Shown piece after piece: positions 25,834 through 35,027 of a stretch of DNA of 64,000 bases. Position 1 is the stretch's first letter; the number at the start of each line of letters is the position of its first letter. The notes beneath the pieces are model-generated. The model worked only from the letters and a program-made list of their open reading frames with translations, was not told where the DNA came from and made no database searches. Source of the DNA: Saccharothrix syringae (GTDB taxonomy: Bacteria; Actinomycetota; Actinomycetes; Mycobacteriales; Pseudonocardiaceae); the NCBI RefSeq assembly GCF_009498035.1, contig NZ_CP034550.1:4092001-4156000 (forward strand). Direction: 5' to 3'. The position numbers were made by a program, and so were the translations under genes.

Positions 25834-25961
25834 GGGCTGCGGGCCATATCGGGGGCGTATCGGAAATCGGATACGCCCCCGCAACGGTCCCCGGTCTTCA
25901 GTGGACGCGTGAAGAACAACGCATTCGCAGGTGAGGACGTACGGGGCGGGGGAGGACCGCG

Positions 25962-27227
25962 GTGGTGAACCCCGATCCCGCACGCGGTGTCGACCGGCGG
26001 CGGCTGCTCGGGTGGGGCGGGCTGGCCGCCGCCGGCGTGCCGCTGCTGGGCGCCCGAGCGGCCCAGGCCGCCCCACCCGACGCACCGACCGACCCCGACG
26101 CACGACCCGGGCACGACCCGATCCCGCCGGCCACCCGGCCCGGCGGCGCCTACGACCGGTACGTCGCGGAGCTGGCCGCGCGGGACCGGTTCTCCGGCGT
26201 GGTGCTGCTGGCGCACCGGGGCCGGACGGTGCTGTCGCGCAGCTACGGCATGGCCGACCGGGAAAGGGGGATACGCAACCACGAGGGCACCGCGTTCACC
26301 CTCTCCTCGGCGAGCCAGCCGTTCCTGGCGGTGGCCGTCCTCCAGCTCGTGCAGCAGGGCCGGCTGGCGCTGTCGGACACCGTGGGCACCCACCTCACCG
26401 GCTTCGCGCCGGAGATCGCCGAGCGGGTGACCGTCCACCACCTGCTCACCGGCACCTCCGGGCTGGACGCCCCGATGCCGGACTGGCGGCGCGTCTTCCA
26501 CAGCCGGGAGGAGGTGCGCGAGCACCAGCGGGACTGGACCCGGCGGGCGGAGCTGGTGGCCGCGCCCGGCTCGGGCGACAACGGCCACCGCCCCGGCGGC
26601 GGCGCGGCCCTGGCCATCGCCGCGCAGGTCGTGGAAGCCGTGTCCGGCACGACGTTCTGGGACTACCTGCACCGGCACGTCTTCGCGCGCTGCGGCATGA
26701 CCGGGTCGGCGTACTACACGAGGGAGCAGTGGCTCACCGACGAGCACATCGCCCACCCGTACATGCTCCAGGCCGACGGCAGCAGGGTGGACGCCGTCCG
26801 CAACCTGGACAAGGGCAGCCTGAACCAGCACGCGCCCGACCGGAACCCGGGCCGCGCCTTCATCGGCCACGCCTCGGGCGACGGCTTCGCCACCGCGCCG
26901 GACCTGGTCCGGTTCGCGAACGCGCTGCGCGACGGCACCCTGCTGTCCAAGCCCTACGCCGACCTGTTCGCCGGGCCCAAGCTCCCCGGCCACGGCCCCA
27001 CGTCGTACGAGGCGTACACGATGCCGGTCTCGATCGTCGGCGGCCAGTGGGTGATCGGGCGCGGCGGCGGCACCGGCGGCGGCTCCGCCAACTGGAGCGT
27101 CTACCCGGACACCGGGTGGGTCGGCGTCGTCCTGAGCAACTACGACGACATCCCGCTGCTGGAGATCTGCGTCCAGGAGGTCCAGGCCGTCACCGGCGTG
27201 ACCCTCGACCCGCCGGGCGGCGGCTGA
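25962..27227 (+). CDS. Exported beta-lactamase-fold protein lacking catalytic residues
   Basis: A 421-residue exported protein of the class C beta-lactamase/DD-peptidase fold. The N-terminus has twin arginines (DRRRLLGWGGLAAAG) and a hydrophobic core ending AQAAP, a Tat-like signal. The fold is clear (FSGVVLLAHRGRTVLSRSYG, FTLSSASQPFLAVAVLQLVQ, VTVHHLLTGTSGLD). All three catalytic motifs are changed: SxxK reads SASQ, YxN reads GDN, and HxG reads RGG. It is therefore unlikely to be a serine hydrolase and may be a binding protein. GGGGGAGGA precedes the GTG. It stands alone. Confidence 0.8.
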   Translation: MVNPDPARGVDRRRLLGWGGLAAAGVPLLGARAAQAAPPDAPTDPDARPGHDPIPPATRPGGAYDRYVAELAARDRFSGVVLLAHRGRTVLSRSYGMADRERGIRNHEGTAFTLSSASQPFLAVAVLQLVQQGRLALSDTVGTHLTGFAPEIAERVTVHHLLTGTSGLDAPMPDWRRVFHSREEVREHQRDWTRRAELVAAPGSGDNGHRPGGGAALAIAAQVVEAVSGTTFWDYLHRHVFARCGMTGSAYYTREQWLTDEHIAHPYMLQADGSRVDAVRNLDKGSLNQHAPDRNPGRAFIGHASGDGFATAPDLVRFANALRDGTLLSKPYADLFAGPKLPGHGPTSYEAYTMPVSIVGGQWVIGRGGGTGGGSANWSVYPDTGWVGVVLSNYDDIPLLEICVQEVQAVTGVTLDPPGGG

Positions 27228-27289
27228 CGGCGGGCTGCCCGCCCAGCACGGTCACCCGTTCCAGCGCCAACCGCCCACCGGTCAGCCGC

Positions 27290-27327
27290 ACCCCGCTCGG
27301 GTGACCAGCCGGCCACCCGAGCGGGGT
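27290..27327. terminator. Strong hairpin after the beta-lactamase-fold gene
   Basis: A perfect 14-bp stem (ACCCCGCTCGGGTG with CACCCGAGCGGGGT) and a 10-base loop lie 62 bp after the stop of the upstream gene, before the decayed minus-strand gene. It could serve both strands. No U-tract follows, which is usual for high-GC actinomycetes. Confidence 0.7.
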
Positions 27328-27389
27328 CGACCGCCGTGCCTAAGGGGACCGCGCGCGGGGCCCGCCACCGGCCCCCGTGCTCGCCCCGG

Positions 27390-29330
27390 CCGGTCATGGC
27401 ACCCCCGGTGAACGCGACCGCGAACCGGTCACCCGGCGCCCAGGTCACGCTCGCGCAGCACCCACCGGTGGCCCCGCCCCGGTCCGGCCCGCGACCCGGA
27501 CGTCGGCGGCCGAGGTGCCGAAGTGGTTGTCGTACCAGGCCAGGACGACGTGCAGGCGCCGGCGCAGCTCCAGCGGCCTGCCCGGGACTGCGCACCGTCG
27601 CGGTCACCTCGGTGGCCCGGCCGCACGGGCACTGCCGACCGCGCCGCCGTCCGCGCGGGACGGTTGCACGCGCAGGTCGTCGGTGAGCACCGCCGGGTCG
27701 ACCAGCACCCGGTTGAGCCGGCCGCGTCGGGGTGCCGGTGGTGTGCGCCGCTGCCCCGGCACGTCGGCCCACCCGCCAGCCGTGGTGTGGTACTGCAGGT
27801 CGTAGGCGTCGGGTGCGCGCACGCCCCCGCCGTCGTCGTAGAAGGAGATCCGCACGTCGGACACGCTGGTCGGCGCGCCGAGGTCGACGGCCGGCCAGTC
27901 CTGCCGGTTCGGGCTGCCGTGGCTGGTCCACCGGGTAGCCGGTCCCGGCGGCGTTGGCCAGGTCGTCCACCAGCGGTTCGGGGTCGGTCGGCCGCGCCGG
28001 GCCCACCCGCACGTCGACGGCGCGCAGGTCGGCCTGCCGGTGCACCAGCGTGCCGTCCACCCACACCCGCAGGCCGGTCCCCCGGTGGCGGGCGTCGCCG
28101 TCGCGGTCCCAGGCCACGGTCAGGTCGTGGCCGTGGTAGGGCGCGTTCTCCACGGCGAAGTGGTCCGAGTCGGCCGGGACCAGCGGCGAGATCCGCACAG
28201 TCCTCGCTGCGCCCGCGCCCGTCGTAGAGCCGGCGGTCCTCGTCGGGGTGGTGCGCCTCGGCCACGTACGGCCGACCGGCCTCGCGCCGGGTCAGCGCGT
28301 AGCCGCGCAGCAGGTCGTAGTAGTCCTGCCGGTCGACGTGGGGCTGGGCCGGGTAGTCGTGGAGCAGGTTCGCCAGCGCGGTCAGCGTCTGGCTCGTGGC
28401 GTACGGCCGGCTCGGCCCCGACCACCGGCAGCAGCCCAGAGCGCGTCGTGCACGAACCACGGGCTGCGCCGCTCCACGGTGGTGGGGCCGAACGGCGCGG
28501 CGAAGCCCATCGGGTCGGTCAGCTGCGCCCACGCCGCGGCGGCGCTCGGCGGCGCCATGCGGAAGTACCAGGGGATGAAGCCGATCTGCTCCCGGTCGGT
28601 GACCTCGGTCCGGCCGTCGCGCGTCACGTGGTGGTAGAACCGGGTCCCCGGGTCCCACAGGTTCCGGTCCACAGTGGACTGCAACGCGCGGGCGCCCGCC
28701 TCGTACCGGTCGGGCGGCGGCCAAGTCGCCCGGCCCGCCGCGCAGCCGCAGCAGTTCGGCGATGGCCATGGCGTCGCCGTACTGGTAGGCGTTGAGCGTC
28801 GGCCGGAAGCCGGTGCCGCCGCGGTAGGGGTCGTCACCCTGGTACGAGCTCGCCGGGTACTCCATCGCGTCCCACACCGGGACCTGCCGGTACAGGCCCG
28901 GGTCGCGGTCGGACCGCGGCGCCCAGGCGGCCCACTGCCGCTCCAGCTCGGGCAGCCGGTCCACGGCGAAGCCCCACCGCCCGTCGACCTCGGCGCGCGC
29001 CGGCACCGCGTCGGCCGCCCAGAACGAGTACTGGTGGGCCCAGTCGGTGGTGTTCTCGTCGAGGAGGTCGGTGGCGGGCTTGGGGCCCGCGCCGCCGCGC
29101 GGCCAGTAGCCGACCGGGCCGAGGAACTCCGAGACGATCCACCCGTCCTCGGGGCCGGTGTGCTTGAGGGCTTCCTTGTAGGTGTGCCAGCGGTGGTAGT
29201 AGGTGTCCTCGACGTCGGCGTCCGGCAGGTCGACGAACGGGACGTTCGCCTCGTACCAGTCCGGTTCGACGAGGTCCGCGAGCTTCGCCGCGTGGTCGGA
29301 CAGGGACGTGACCGCACCCACCGGCGGCAC
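27390..29330 (-). pseudogene. Frameshifted MGH1-like glycoside hydrolase
   Basis: A glycoside hydrolase gene broken by at least five frameshifts (near 28730, 28430, 28200, 27935 and 27610, with more toward the end). Stitched together it reads a (alpha/alpha)-barrel enzyme: YEANVPFVDLPDADVEDTYY, HTYKEALKHTGPEDGWIVSE, FRPTLNAYQYGDAMAI, then GFIPWYFRMAPP, ATSQTLTALANLLHDYP and a C-terminal discoidin-like part (SDVRISFYDDGGGVRAPDA). This resembles MGH1-like hydrolases with carbohydrate-binding modules. The coding quality of each piece is still high, so the damage is recent or the sequence has errors here. It starts at GTG 29330. Confidence 0.72.
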
Positions 29331-29608
29331 GGGGGCTCCCCGTCCTCGTCGGAACGCGGTGGCGGCCTGGGGCGCCGGCGCGGTTGTAGCCTAGTTTTTC
29401 TAACGTTGTAAATAGAGGTGAGGTCTGGGCGTCACACGTTCGTGTTGTCTTTGTTGGACTGATCGGGTTAAGAAGTGCATCCGATCGTTACGGTTTCCCG
29501 GGTCTGTTCGATGGCAGTGATGCGGGTGGGTGAACCACTCGCTGGACCGGATGACTGACCGGGCACGACCGCAGGTCCGGTCGGCGTCCCGCATCGGTGG
29601 GAGGCGTG

Positions 29609-30745
29609 ATGAACCCCGATGACCTCGCGGCCGCGGTGGAACGCGTCGTGCGGCGCTGCCAGGGAGCCGGTCTGTCGCGGGCCGAGGCCGAGGACTGCGC
29701 GCACGAGGCCGTGCTGGCCCTGCTGGCCTGCGACGCCGCGCCGGGCGAGCCGATCAGGCGCGTCGAGGCGTGGCTGACCGTGGCCGCCCGGCGCAAGCTG
29801 GTCGACCACCTCCGGCGGGGCAGGCACGAGCAGGACGCCCTGGCGCGGCTGCACAACGCCGACACCCCGCCGCCGGACCCCGGTGACGTGGTCAGCGACC
29901 AGGCGCACGCGGCCTGGCTGACCGAGGCGCTGCACAGGCTGCCCGCCACCACCCAGCTGGTGTGCCGGGAGGTCGCCGGGGGCGCCACCACCACGCAGAC
30001 CGCGGCCGCCCTGGGGCTGACCCGCCGGGCGGTGGAGTCCCACCTCACCCGGGCCCGCCGGTACCTGCGCTACCTCGCCGCGGGCAGCGCGGCCGCCCTG
30101 GGCTGGGTGTTCCTCCAGCTCACCCGGAACGGCGCGGCGGTGGCGACCGCGCTCGCGCCGGCCGCGCTGATCGTCGTCGCGGTGCCACCGGACGCGCCGC
30201 CGCCGCGCGTACCGGCACCGCCCGCCGCGATCGCCGCCCCGCCACCGGTCGCGCCGCCACCGGTCGTGCCGCCACCGGTCGTGCCGCCACCGGTCGTGCC
30301 GCCACCGGTCGTGCCGCCACCGGTCGTGCCGCCACCGGTCGTGCCGCCACCGGTCGTGCCGCCACCCGTCGTGCCGCCGACCAGTGCGCCGCGACCCGTC
30401 GTGGTGCCGACCACTGCGCGGCCACCCGCCGTGCCGCCACCCGCCTCGGTCGCCGCCGCGCCACCGGCCGCGGGCGAACCGGTGGGGACCGTCGAGCCGG
30501 CTGCTCCCGGTCCGTCGCCGACGACGTCCGCGCGCACCGCCCAACCCGAACCCGCGCCGCCCCGGTCCAGGGCCGGGACCGAGGACCGACCCGAACGGCT
30601 GCCGGACTGGCCCGAACGGGTGACATCGACCCGCGAACCGCGGACGGAGTGCGTGCCGCACCCGATCCGACCGTCTACCAAGCAGAGCACGCGTGACTCC
30701 AGCGGGACACCTGGTGCGCAACAGGAGTCCACAGAGGACGAATAG
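29609..30745 (+). CDS. Sigma-70 family factor with C-terminal membrane anchor and Pro-rich tail
   Basis: A 378-residue ECF-like sigma factor. Residues 1-75 resemble sigma region 2 (EDCAHEAVLALLA, WLTVAARRKLVDHLRR). Residues 100-155 are region 4 (LTEALHRLPATTQLVCREVA, TTTQTAAALGLTRRAVESHL, TRARRYLR). A hydrophobic span at about 176-192 follows. The remaining 185 residues are Pro/Val-rich, with nine PPPVV-type repeats, and should lie outside the cell. Sigma factors fused to their own membrane segment can dispense with a separate anti-sigma protein. GGGAGG upstream sets the ATG. The secreted-protein gene 21 bp downstream is probably co-transcribed. Confidence 0.83.
   Translation: MNPDDLAAAVERVVRRCQGAGLSRAEAEDCAHEAVLALLACDAAPGEPIRRVEAWLTVAARRKLVDHLRRGRHEQDALARLHNADTPPPDPGDVVSDQAHAAWLTEALHRLPATTQLVCREVAGGATTTQTAAALGLTRRAVESHLTRARRYLRYLAAGSAAALGWVFLQLTRNGAAVATALAPAALIVVAVPPDAPPPRVPAPPAAIAAPPPVAPPPVVPPPVVPPPVVPPPVVPPPVVPPPVVPPPVVPPPVVPPTSAPRPVVVPTTARPPAVPPPASVAAAPPAAGEPVGTVEPAAPGPSPTTSARTAQPEPAPPRSRAGTEDRPERLPDWPERVTSTREPRTECVPHPIRPSTKQSTRDSSGTPGAQQESTEDE
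30241..30375 (+). repeat. 15-bp tandem repeat encoding PPPVV in the sigma factor
   Basis: Nine units of GCCACCGGTCGTGCC, the first and last with single changes, in frame. They encode the extracytoplasmic Pro-Val tail, suggesting a rigid cell-wall-spanning rod of variable length. Confidence 0.93.
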
Positions 30746-30766
30746 TTGCGGGTCGAAGGAGAAGCC

Positions 30767-31369
30767 ATGTTCCCCCAGCGAAACCTCCACCACGGCGTCC
30801 ACCGGATCGCGCGACGCGGCGGTGTCGTCGTGGCCGCGGCCGGCGCGCTGCTCGCGGCGCTGCTCGCCCTGCCCGCCCAGGCCGGCGCGGAAGTGGTCGA
30901 CGGGCTCTGCACCGCCGGCGGGTCCACGCAGGAGTTCTCCCCCGGCCTGACGCTGGAGGAGCGGAACATCACCGTGCACCAGGAGGGCAGGCTCCTCGGG
31001 TGCGCGTCCACGGAGCGCCCGGCGATCAAGAGCGGCACGTTCACGTTCAACGGCCACGGCAGGGCCAGCTGCGTCCAGGGCTCGCTCGCCGGTGACTTCA
31101 TCTTCACCTGGTACGACAGCCCCGTGCCCGGCGAGGGGCACGTGGTGGGCACCAGCAAGGTCGAGCTGGAACTCGCGGTCGTCCTGCGGCCCGTCGGGCA
31201 GAACGTCGCCGTGGCCACGGGCAAGGTCAACGCGGGCAACACCTACGTCGGCGACGACATGACCTACACCGAGGCGCTGGTCTCCCCGGAGGCGGCCAAG
31301 TGCCTGACCTCCCAGGGCGTGCAGTCGCAGCAGGGCGTTTCGGCGGGGCTGGTGTTCGTCGGGCTGTAA
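30767..31369 (+). CDS. Secreted protein downstream of the anchored sigma factor
   Basis: A 200-residue exported protein with a long signal peptide (positive MFPQRNLHHGVHRIARRGG, then VVVAAAGALLAALLALPAQA). The mature part is beta-rich with four cysteines (GLC, LGC, ASC, KCL), probably two disulfides. No catalytic motif or known domain is recognised. AAGGAGAAG three bases upstream sets the ATG at 30767. The 21-bp gap to the sigma gene indicates an operon. It may be a sensor partner or simply a target (inference). A perfect hairpin terminator follows. Confidence 0.75.
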   Translation: MFPQRNLHHGVHRIARRGGVVVAAAGALLAALLALPAQAGAEVVDGLCTAGGSTQEFSPGLTLEERNITVHQEGRLLGCASTERPAIKSGTFTFNGHGRASCVQGSLAGDFIFTWYDSPVPGEGHVVGTSKVELELAVVLRPVGQNVAVATGKVNAGNTYVGDDMTYTEALVSPEAAKCLTSQGVQSQQGVSAGLVFVGL

Positions 31370-31404
31370 CGGTCGGGCGGCCGGCACCCGGTGGGGACCG
31401 GCCG

Positions 31405-31440
31405 AGGGGTGGGTGCGGGGGGCAGCCCGCACCCACCCCT
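31405..31440. terminator. Perfect bidirectional hairpin terminator
   Basis: A 15-bp perfect stem (AGGGGTGGGTGCGGG with its complement at 31426-31440) and a 6-base loop. It lies between two convergent genes whose stops are 70 bp apart, so it serves both strands. Confidence 0.85.
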
Positions 31441-31819
31441 ACCTCACGCCGGAGTCGAAGAACACCGTGACGGTGGTGTAGCCGCCGGCGGTGACGTCCA
31501 CGTCCAGCGGCTGGGCGGCCGGCAGCAGGGACCCGGTGAGGTTGGCCGGGTGGAGGGTGTAGCGGCCGGGCGGCAGGGGGATGCGGAACCGGCCGTCGAC
31601 GTCGCTGGTCGCCTCCGCGGCGGTGTCGCCCGAACCGGTCCTGGTGACCCGGATGCGGGCGGACAGGGGCTCGTCCGGGCACGGCGGCGCGTCCCTGGCC
31701 GGTGGGCAGCCGCCGTCGACCACCGTGCGGCCGTCGACGCCGGAGCCGGGAGGGTCGCCCGACGTGCCGCAGGCGGCGAGCAGCGCCACGAGCAGGACGG
31801 GTGCGGTGCGGGTGGTCAT
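31439..31819 (-). CDS. Lipoprotein with carboxypeptidase-regulatory-like fold
   Basis: A 126-residue predicted lipoprotein. The lipobox LLAAC places the lipidated Cys at residue 17. Residues about 50-126 form a small beta sandwich of the CarboxypepD-regulatory type (SARIRVTRTGSGDTAAEATS, DVDGRFRIPLPPGRYTLHP). These domains transport or bind surface ligands; no enzymatic role is visible. Two extra cysteines (GGCPP, PPCPD) may form a disulfide. It is convergent with the secreted-protein gene and upstream of nothing obvious. Confidence 0.8.
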   Translation of the reverse strand: MTTRTAPVLLVALLAACGTSGDPPGSGVDGRTVVDGGCPPARDAPPCPDEPLSARIRVTRTGSGDTAAEATSDVDGRFRIPLPPGRYTLHPANLTGSLLPAAQPLDVDVTAGGYTTVTVFFDSGVR

Positions 31820-31880
31820 GGTGCCGGCCCTCGGGTGCGCGGTGGCGGACCGCCGGGGAGGCGGCCCGCCACCGGTGTGG

Positions 31881-33485
31881 TCAGGAGAACAGGACGTTGT
31901 GCGGTTCGGAGTACGCGCCGGCCGTGCCGCAGTGCGCGCTCATCCGGTAGCCCGCGGCGACCCACCTGCTCTGGTCGGCCTTGTAGGTCCGAACGGTCAG
32001 GTAGTCGCCCCAGCGGTAGAGGCCGGCGGCGTTGGCGCAGGTGTTGCCGCCGCCCCACAGGTAGTAGTTGGGGCTGAGGTCGACGCCGTTGTTGGGCGAG
32101 TTGTTCACCCCGGCGCCCGGGTAGTAGTGCGTGGTGCCGGTGCCGCCGCCCCAGGCGAACGTGCTGCCGACGCGGCCGGCGTTGTTGGGTGCCATGGACA
32201 GGAACTGGAGCGCGCCCCAGCTGCCCCAGAAGTCGCTCGCCCCGAGGTACGCCTTGGTCGACTCGGTGAAGCGGACGATCCTGGTGTAGGGGAACGGGTG
32301 CGAGGCGTCCTGCTTGGCGTTGAAGGAGAACCCGAGGGTGCCGCCCGCCCGGTACGCGCCGAGCGTGCGCGAGTCGGAGAACTGGCACCAGTTCTTGACC
32401 ACGTTGTCGGCGCTGCCGCAGTTCTGGCCGCTGTTGCGGGTGTAGAACGAGTAGGAGGCGACGGTGCGGTCCCACCAGTTGTAGCTGCCGGAGTTCTCCG
32501 CCCACGCGTAGACGCGGAACGAGGACCCGTTGGTCTGCCCCCAGTTGCTGCCCCAGAACAGGGTGTCGGTGGAGCCGGGGACCAGCTTGAAGGTGAAGCT
32601 GTCGGTGCGGTTGAGGTAGTTGTAGCTGAACGCGCCGCACGTGCTCATCGGCACCTTGGGCAGCCGGACGATCGCGGAGCCCTGCCCGCCGGCCGCGGGG
32701 AAGAAGTTCGTGGAGATGTAGACGTTGTTGTTGGCGATGGTGATGTCGTTGTAGTCCAGCGTGGTCCCGGCGGCCAGGCCGAACCACGAGGACGTGATGT
32801 TCCAGTAGCACCAGCCGGTGAACGCGCCCGCGCCCGCGGCCGGGGCGTTGGCCAGGACCAGGCGGTCGGAGTACTGGAGCAGCCAGAACTGGCGCCCGGT
32901 CGCGGCGTCGTACTGGGTCACCTGGTCGCAGCAGAACCCGCTGCCGAAGAGGGTGAAGGGGTCGAGGTAGGACCAGGTGGAGCCGTTGTCGGTCGACCGG
33001 GACGCGTACCAGTTGCCGACCTGGAAGAGGTTGCCGCCGTTGGCGTCGGTGCTGGGCTCCTGGACGTAGGAGGAGTACGACGCCCCGCCGGCGATCCCGC
33101 TCGCGGGGATGGTGGAGTCGCGGACCAGGGTGGCGGCCTGCGCCGCGGTGCCGTCGGGCCGCGCGGCCTCGGCGCCGAGGGCGCCGTGCCGGGGCTCCGG
33201 CCCCCGGCGGCCCAGCGACACCTCGCGGGCGTCGCGCTCGGCCTGGCGGGCGTTGAGCTCGGTCAGCTCGGCCGCGGTGTAGGCGCGCGGCCGCTCGGAC
33301 ACCGGGGCGGTGATCCGCCGCCCGGCCGCGGTTGCGCCGGTGGAGGCGGTACCGGCGCTCGCCGCGGACGGGGGTTGCGCCTCGGCGGTCGGGGCGCCGA
33401 GCACGGCGGCGACCAGCGCGCCGACCGCGAGTACCGACAGCGCCGGTCTGGCGCGGTATTCCCCTGAGCGTGTCATGAATCGCAT
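31881..33485 (-). CDS. Large secreted protein, beta-propeller-like, unknown function
   Basis: A 534-residue exported protein. The signal peptide covers residues 1-37 (ALSVLAVGALVAAVLGAPT, cleavage AEA-QPP). An Ala-rich linker follows. Residues about 115-534 are rich in Trp, Tyr, Asn and Gly with repeated motifs such as YASRSTDNGSTWSYLDPF, a BNR/Asp-box signature of sialidase-type propellers. Eight or more cysteines suggest disulfides (FCCDQ, GWCYW). There is no clear sialidase catalytic set, so an exo-enzyme or a carbohydrate-binding propeller are both possible. AAAGGAG lies upstream of the ATG. Confidence 0.7.
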   Translation of the reverse strand: MRFMTRSGEYRARPALSVLAVGALVAAVLGAPTAEAQPPSAASAGTASTGATAAGRRITAPVSERPRAYTAAELTELNARQAERDAREVSLGRRGPEPRHGALGAEAARPDGTAAQAATLVRDSTIPASGIAGGASYSSYVQEPSTDANGGNLFQVGNWYASRSTDNGSTWSYLDPFTLFGSGFCCDQVTQYDAATGRQFWLLQYSDRLVLANAPAAGAGAFTGWCYWNITSSWFGLAAGTTLDYNDITIANNNVYISTNFFPAAGGQGSAIVRLPKVPMSTCGAFSYNYLNRTDSFTFKLVPGSTDTLFWGSNWGQTNGSSFRVYAWAENSGSYNWWDRTVASYSFYTRNSGQNCGSADNVVKNWCQFSDSRTLGAYRAGGTLGFSFNAKQDASHPFPYTRIVRFTESTKAYLGASDFWGSWGALQFLSMAPNNAGRVGSTFAWGGGTGTTHYYPGAGVNNSPNNGVDLSPNYYLWGGGNTCANAAGLYRWGDYLTVRTYKADQSRWVAAGYRMSAHCGTAGAYSEPHNVLFS

Positions 33486-33735
33486 TGGGCCCTCGCTCCT
33501 TTGCGTTCCGGGAAGACGTCAAAGGAGGATGCGCCCCGCCCGGTCGGGGAATCCAGGGGCTGAAGCCCCGGGTCCCCGCTCTCCCGACAAAGGGCTTTTG
33601 CGGGCCTGAATCCCCTGGTGGGAGCGGTCCTGGTGGGGATCGTGGGAAAACTGTGGACACGTTATTCTCGCGGAATAGATCTTGAAGTGCAAATTGTTCG
33701 GACCAATTTCCCGGGTGGTCCGGACCAGGGGCGGA

Positions 33736-34404
33736 TCACCGCCACTCGGCGTCGAGCACCCGTCCCTGGGCCCGACCGTCCCCGGGCCCGACCGGCCCCG
33801 GCGGCGGGCCCGCGGGTGGCCGGGTCGAGCGCGTTCGCGCCGATCGCCGCCCCCACCAGCACCCGGCCGCGCCCGCGGCGAGGTCGGCGTTCTCCGCGGA
33901 GCGGACACCGCCGTCCACGTACCGGCGACCGCCGGTGGTGACCGGCGGCCACACGCCCGGCACGGCGGCGCTCGCCGCGACCGCGTCGACCAGGTCCACG
34001 CCCGAGTCGTTGTCGAACACCCGGCGCTCGCCGATCCCGGCGTCCACCGCCACGATCCGCAGGGCGCGGGCGGGCCACTTGTGCGAGGGCGACCGCGACT
34101 CGACCACCGCCCGCCGCACCGGCTCGGGCACGGTGTCGGCGTCGAGGGCGAACCGGCCCACCGCGCCCGCGTCCGCGGCACCGCCCACCAGGGACGCCAG
34201 TCGGGCGCCCAACCGCTCCGGGTCGACCTGGCGCGCGTACAGCTCCGCCAGGTCCAGCCCGCTGCCCGACCGGGCCGCGACGGTCGCGCCCGCCGACGTG
34301 CCCACCACCAGGTCCGCTCCGGTGACGTCCCGGCCCGCGTCGGCCAGTCCCGCCAACAGCCCCGTGGTCCACGCGATCCCGGCGACGCCACCGCCGGCGC
34401 TCGC
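33736..34404 (-). pseudogene. Patatin-like phospholipase, broken at both ends
   Basis: Patatin-fold lipid acyl hydrolase remnant. The oxyanion glycines (AGGGVAGIAWTTG), the nucleophile in VVGTSAGATVAA and the catalytic Asp in YVDGGVRSAENADLAAG are visible. The N-terminus has no usable start in frame, the usual LVLGGGG segment is garbled (RDGASAGGG), and near 33860 the frame shifts, so that the natural continuation (VLVGAAIGANALDPATRGP) is read in another frame. The nearest start in frame is a TTG at 34356. It abuts the divergent tetR gene, suggesting an old regulator-enzyme pair. Confidence 0.72.
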
Positions 34405-34439
34405 GCCGTCGCGGGTGCCGGCCCGCCTACAGTGGTGAG

Positions 34440-35009
34440 GTGCCGCGCCAGACGCCCCAGGAGCTCGACGACGAGATCATCGACGGCGCCGCGGCGCTGT
34501 TCGCCCGGCACGGGTTCCGCGAGACGTCGGTGCAGCGGATCGCGGCGGCGGTCGGGTTCTCCAAGGCCGGGCTGCTGCACCACTACCCGTCGAAGGAGGC
34601 GTTGCGCGCCGCGGTGCTGCGGCGGTGCCTCGGCGAGGTGCGGATGATCACCGCCGGGGTGGTGCACCGGGCGGCGGGGCCGGAGCGCGACCGGGCGGCG
34701 CTGACCGCGGTCGCGGAGCTGGCGTTGCGGCAGCCCGGTTTCGTGGCGCTGATCCTGGCCGGGCTGTCGAGCGCGCCGGGCGACGACGAGCTGGACGAGG
34801 TGGTGGCGGCGCTGGGTGAGGCGTTCGGCCTCGCCCCCGACACCGACTTCACCCGCCGGCTGCGGGTGAGCGGTGCGCTGGGCGCGCTGGCGGTAGCGCG
34901 GGTGGCGCTGCGCGCGCACCTGGCCGGTGACGCGATCGGTGACGTGCCCGGTGACGCGGTCGGCCACCTCGTCGACCTCGCCTGCGACACCCTGGGCCAC
35001 ACCGGCTGA
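34440..35009 (+). CDS. TetR family transcriptional regulator
   Basis: A 189-residue TetR protein with a clear helix-turn-helix (DDEIIDGAAALFARHGFRET, VQRIAAAVGFSKAGLLHHYPS). The GTG at 34440 lies six bases after TACAGT, so the mRNA is probably leaderless. It diverges from a patatin-like pseudogene and converges on the MMPL gene with an 18-bp gap. With its likely target gene broken, its present role is unclear. Confidence 0.87.
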   Translation: MPRQTPQELDDEIIDGAAALFARHGFRETSVQRIAAAVGFSKAGLLHHYPSKEALRAAVLRRCLGEVRMITAGVVHRAAGPERDRAALTAVAELALRQPGFVALILAGLSSAPGDDELDEVVAALGEAFGLAPDTDFTRRLRVSGALGALAVARVALRAHLAGDAIGDVPGDAVGHLVDLACDTLGHTG

Positions 35010-35027
35010 CCTCGATCCGCACCACCC

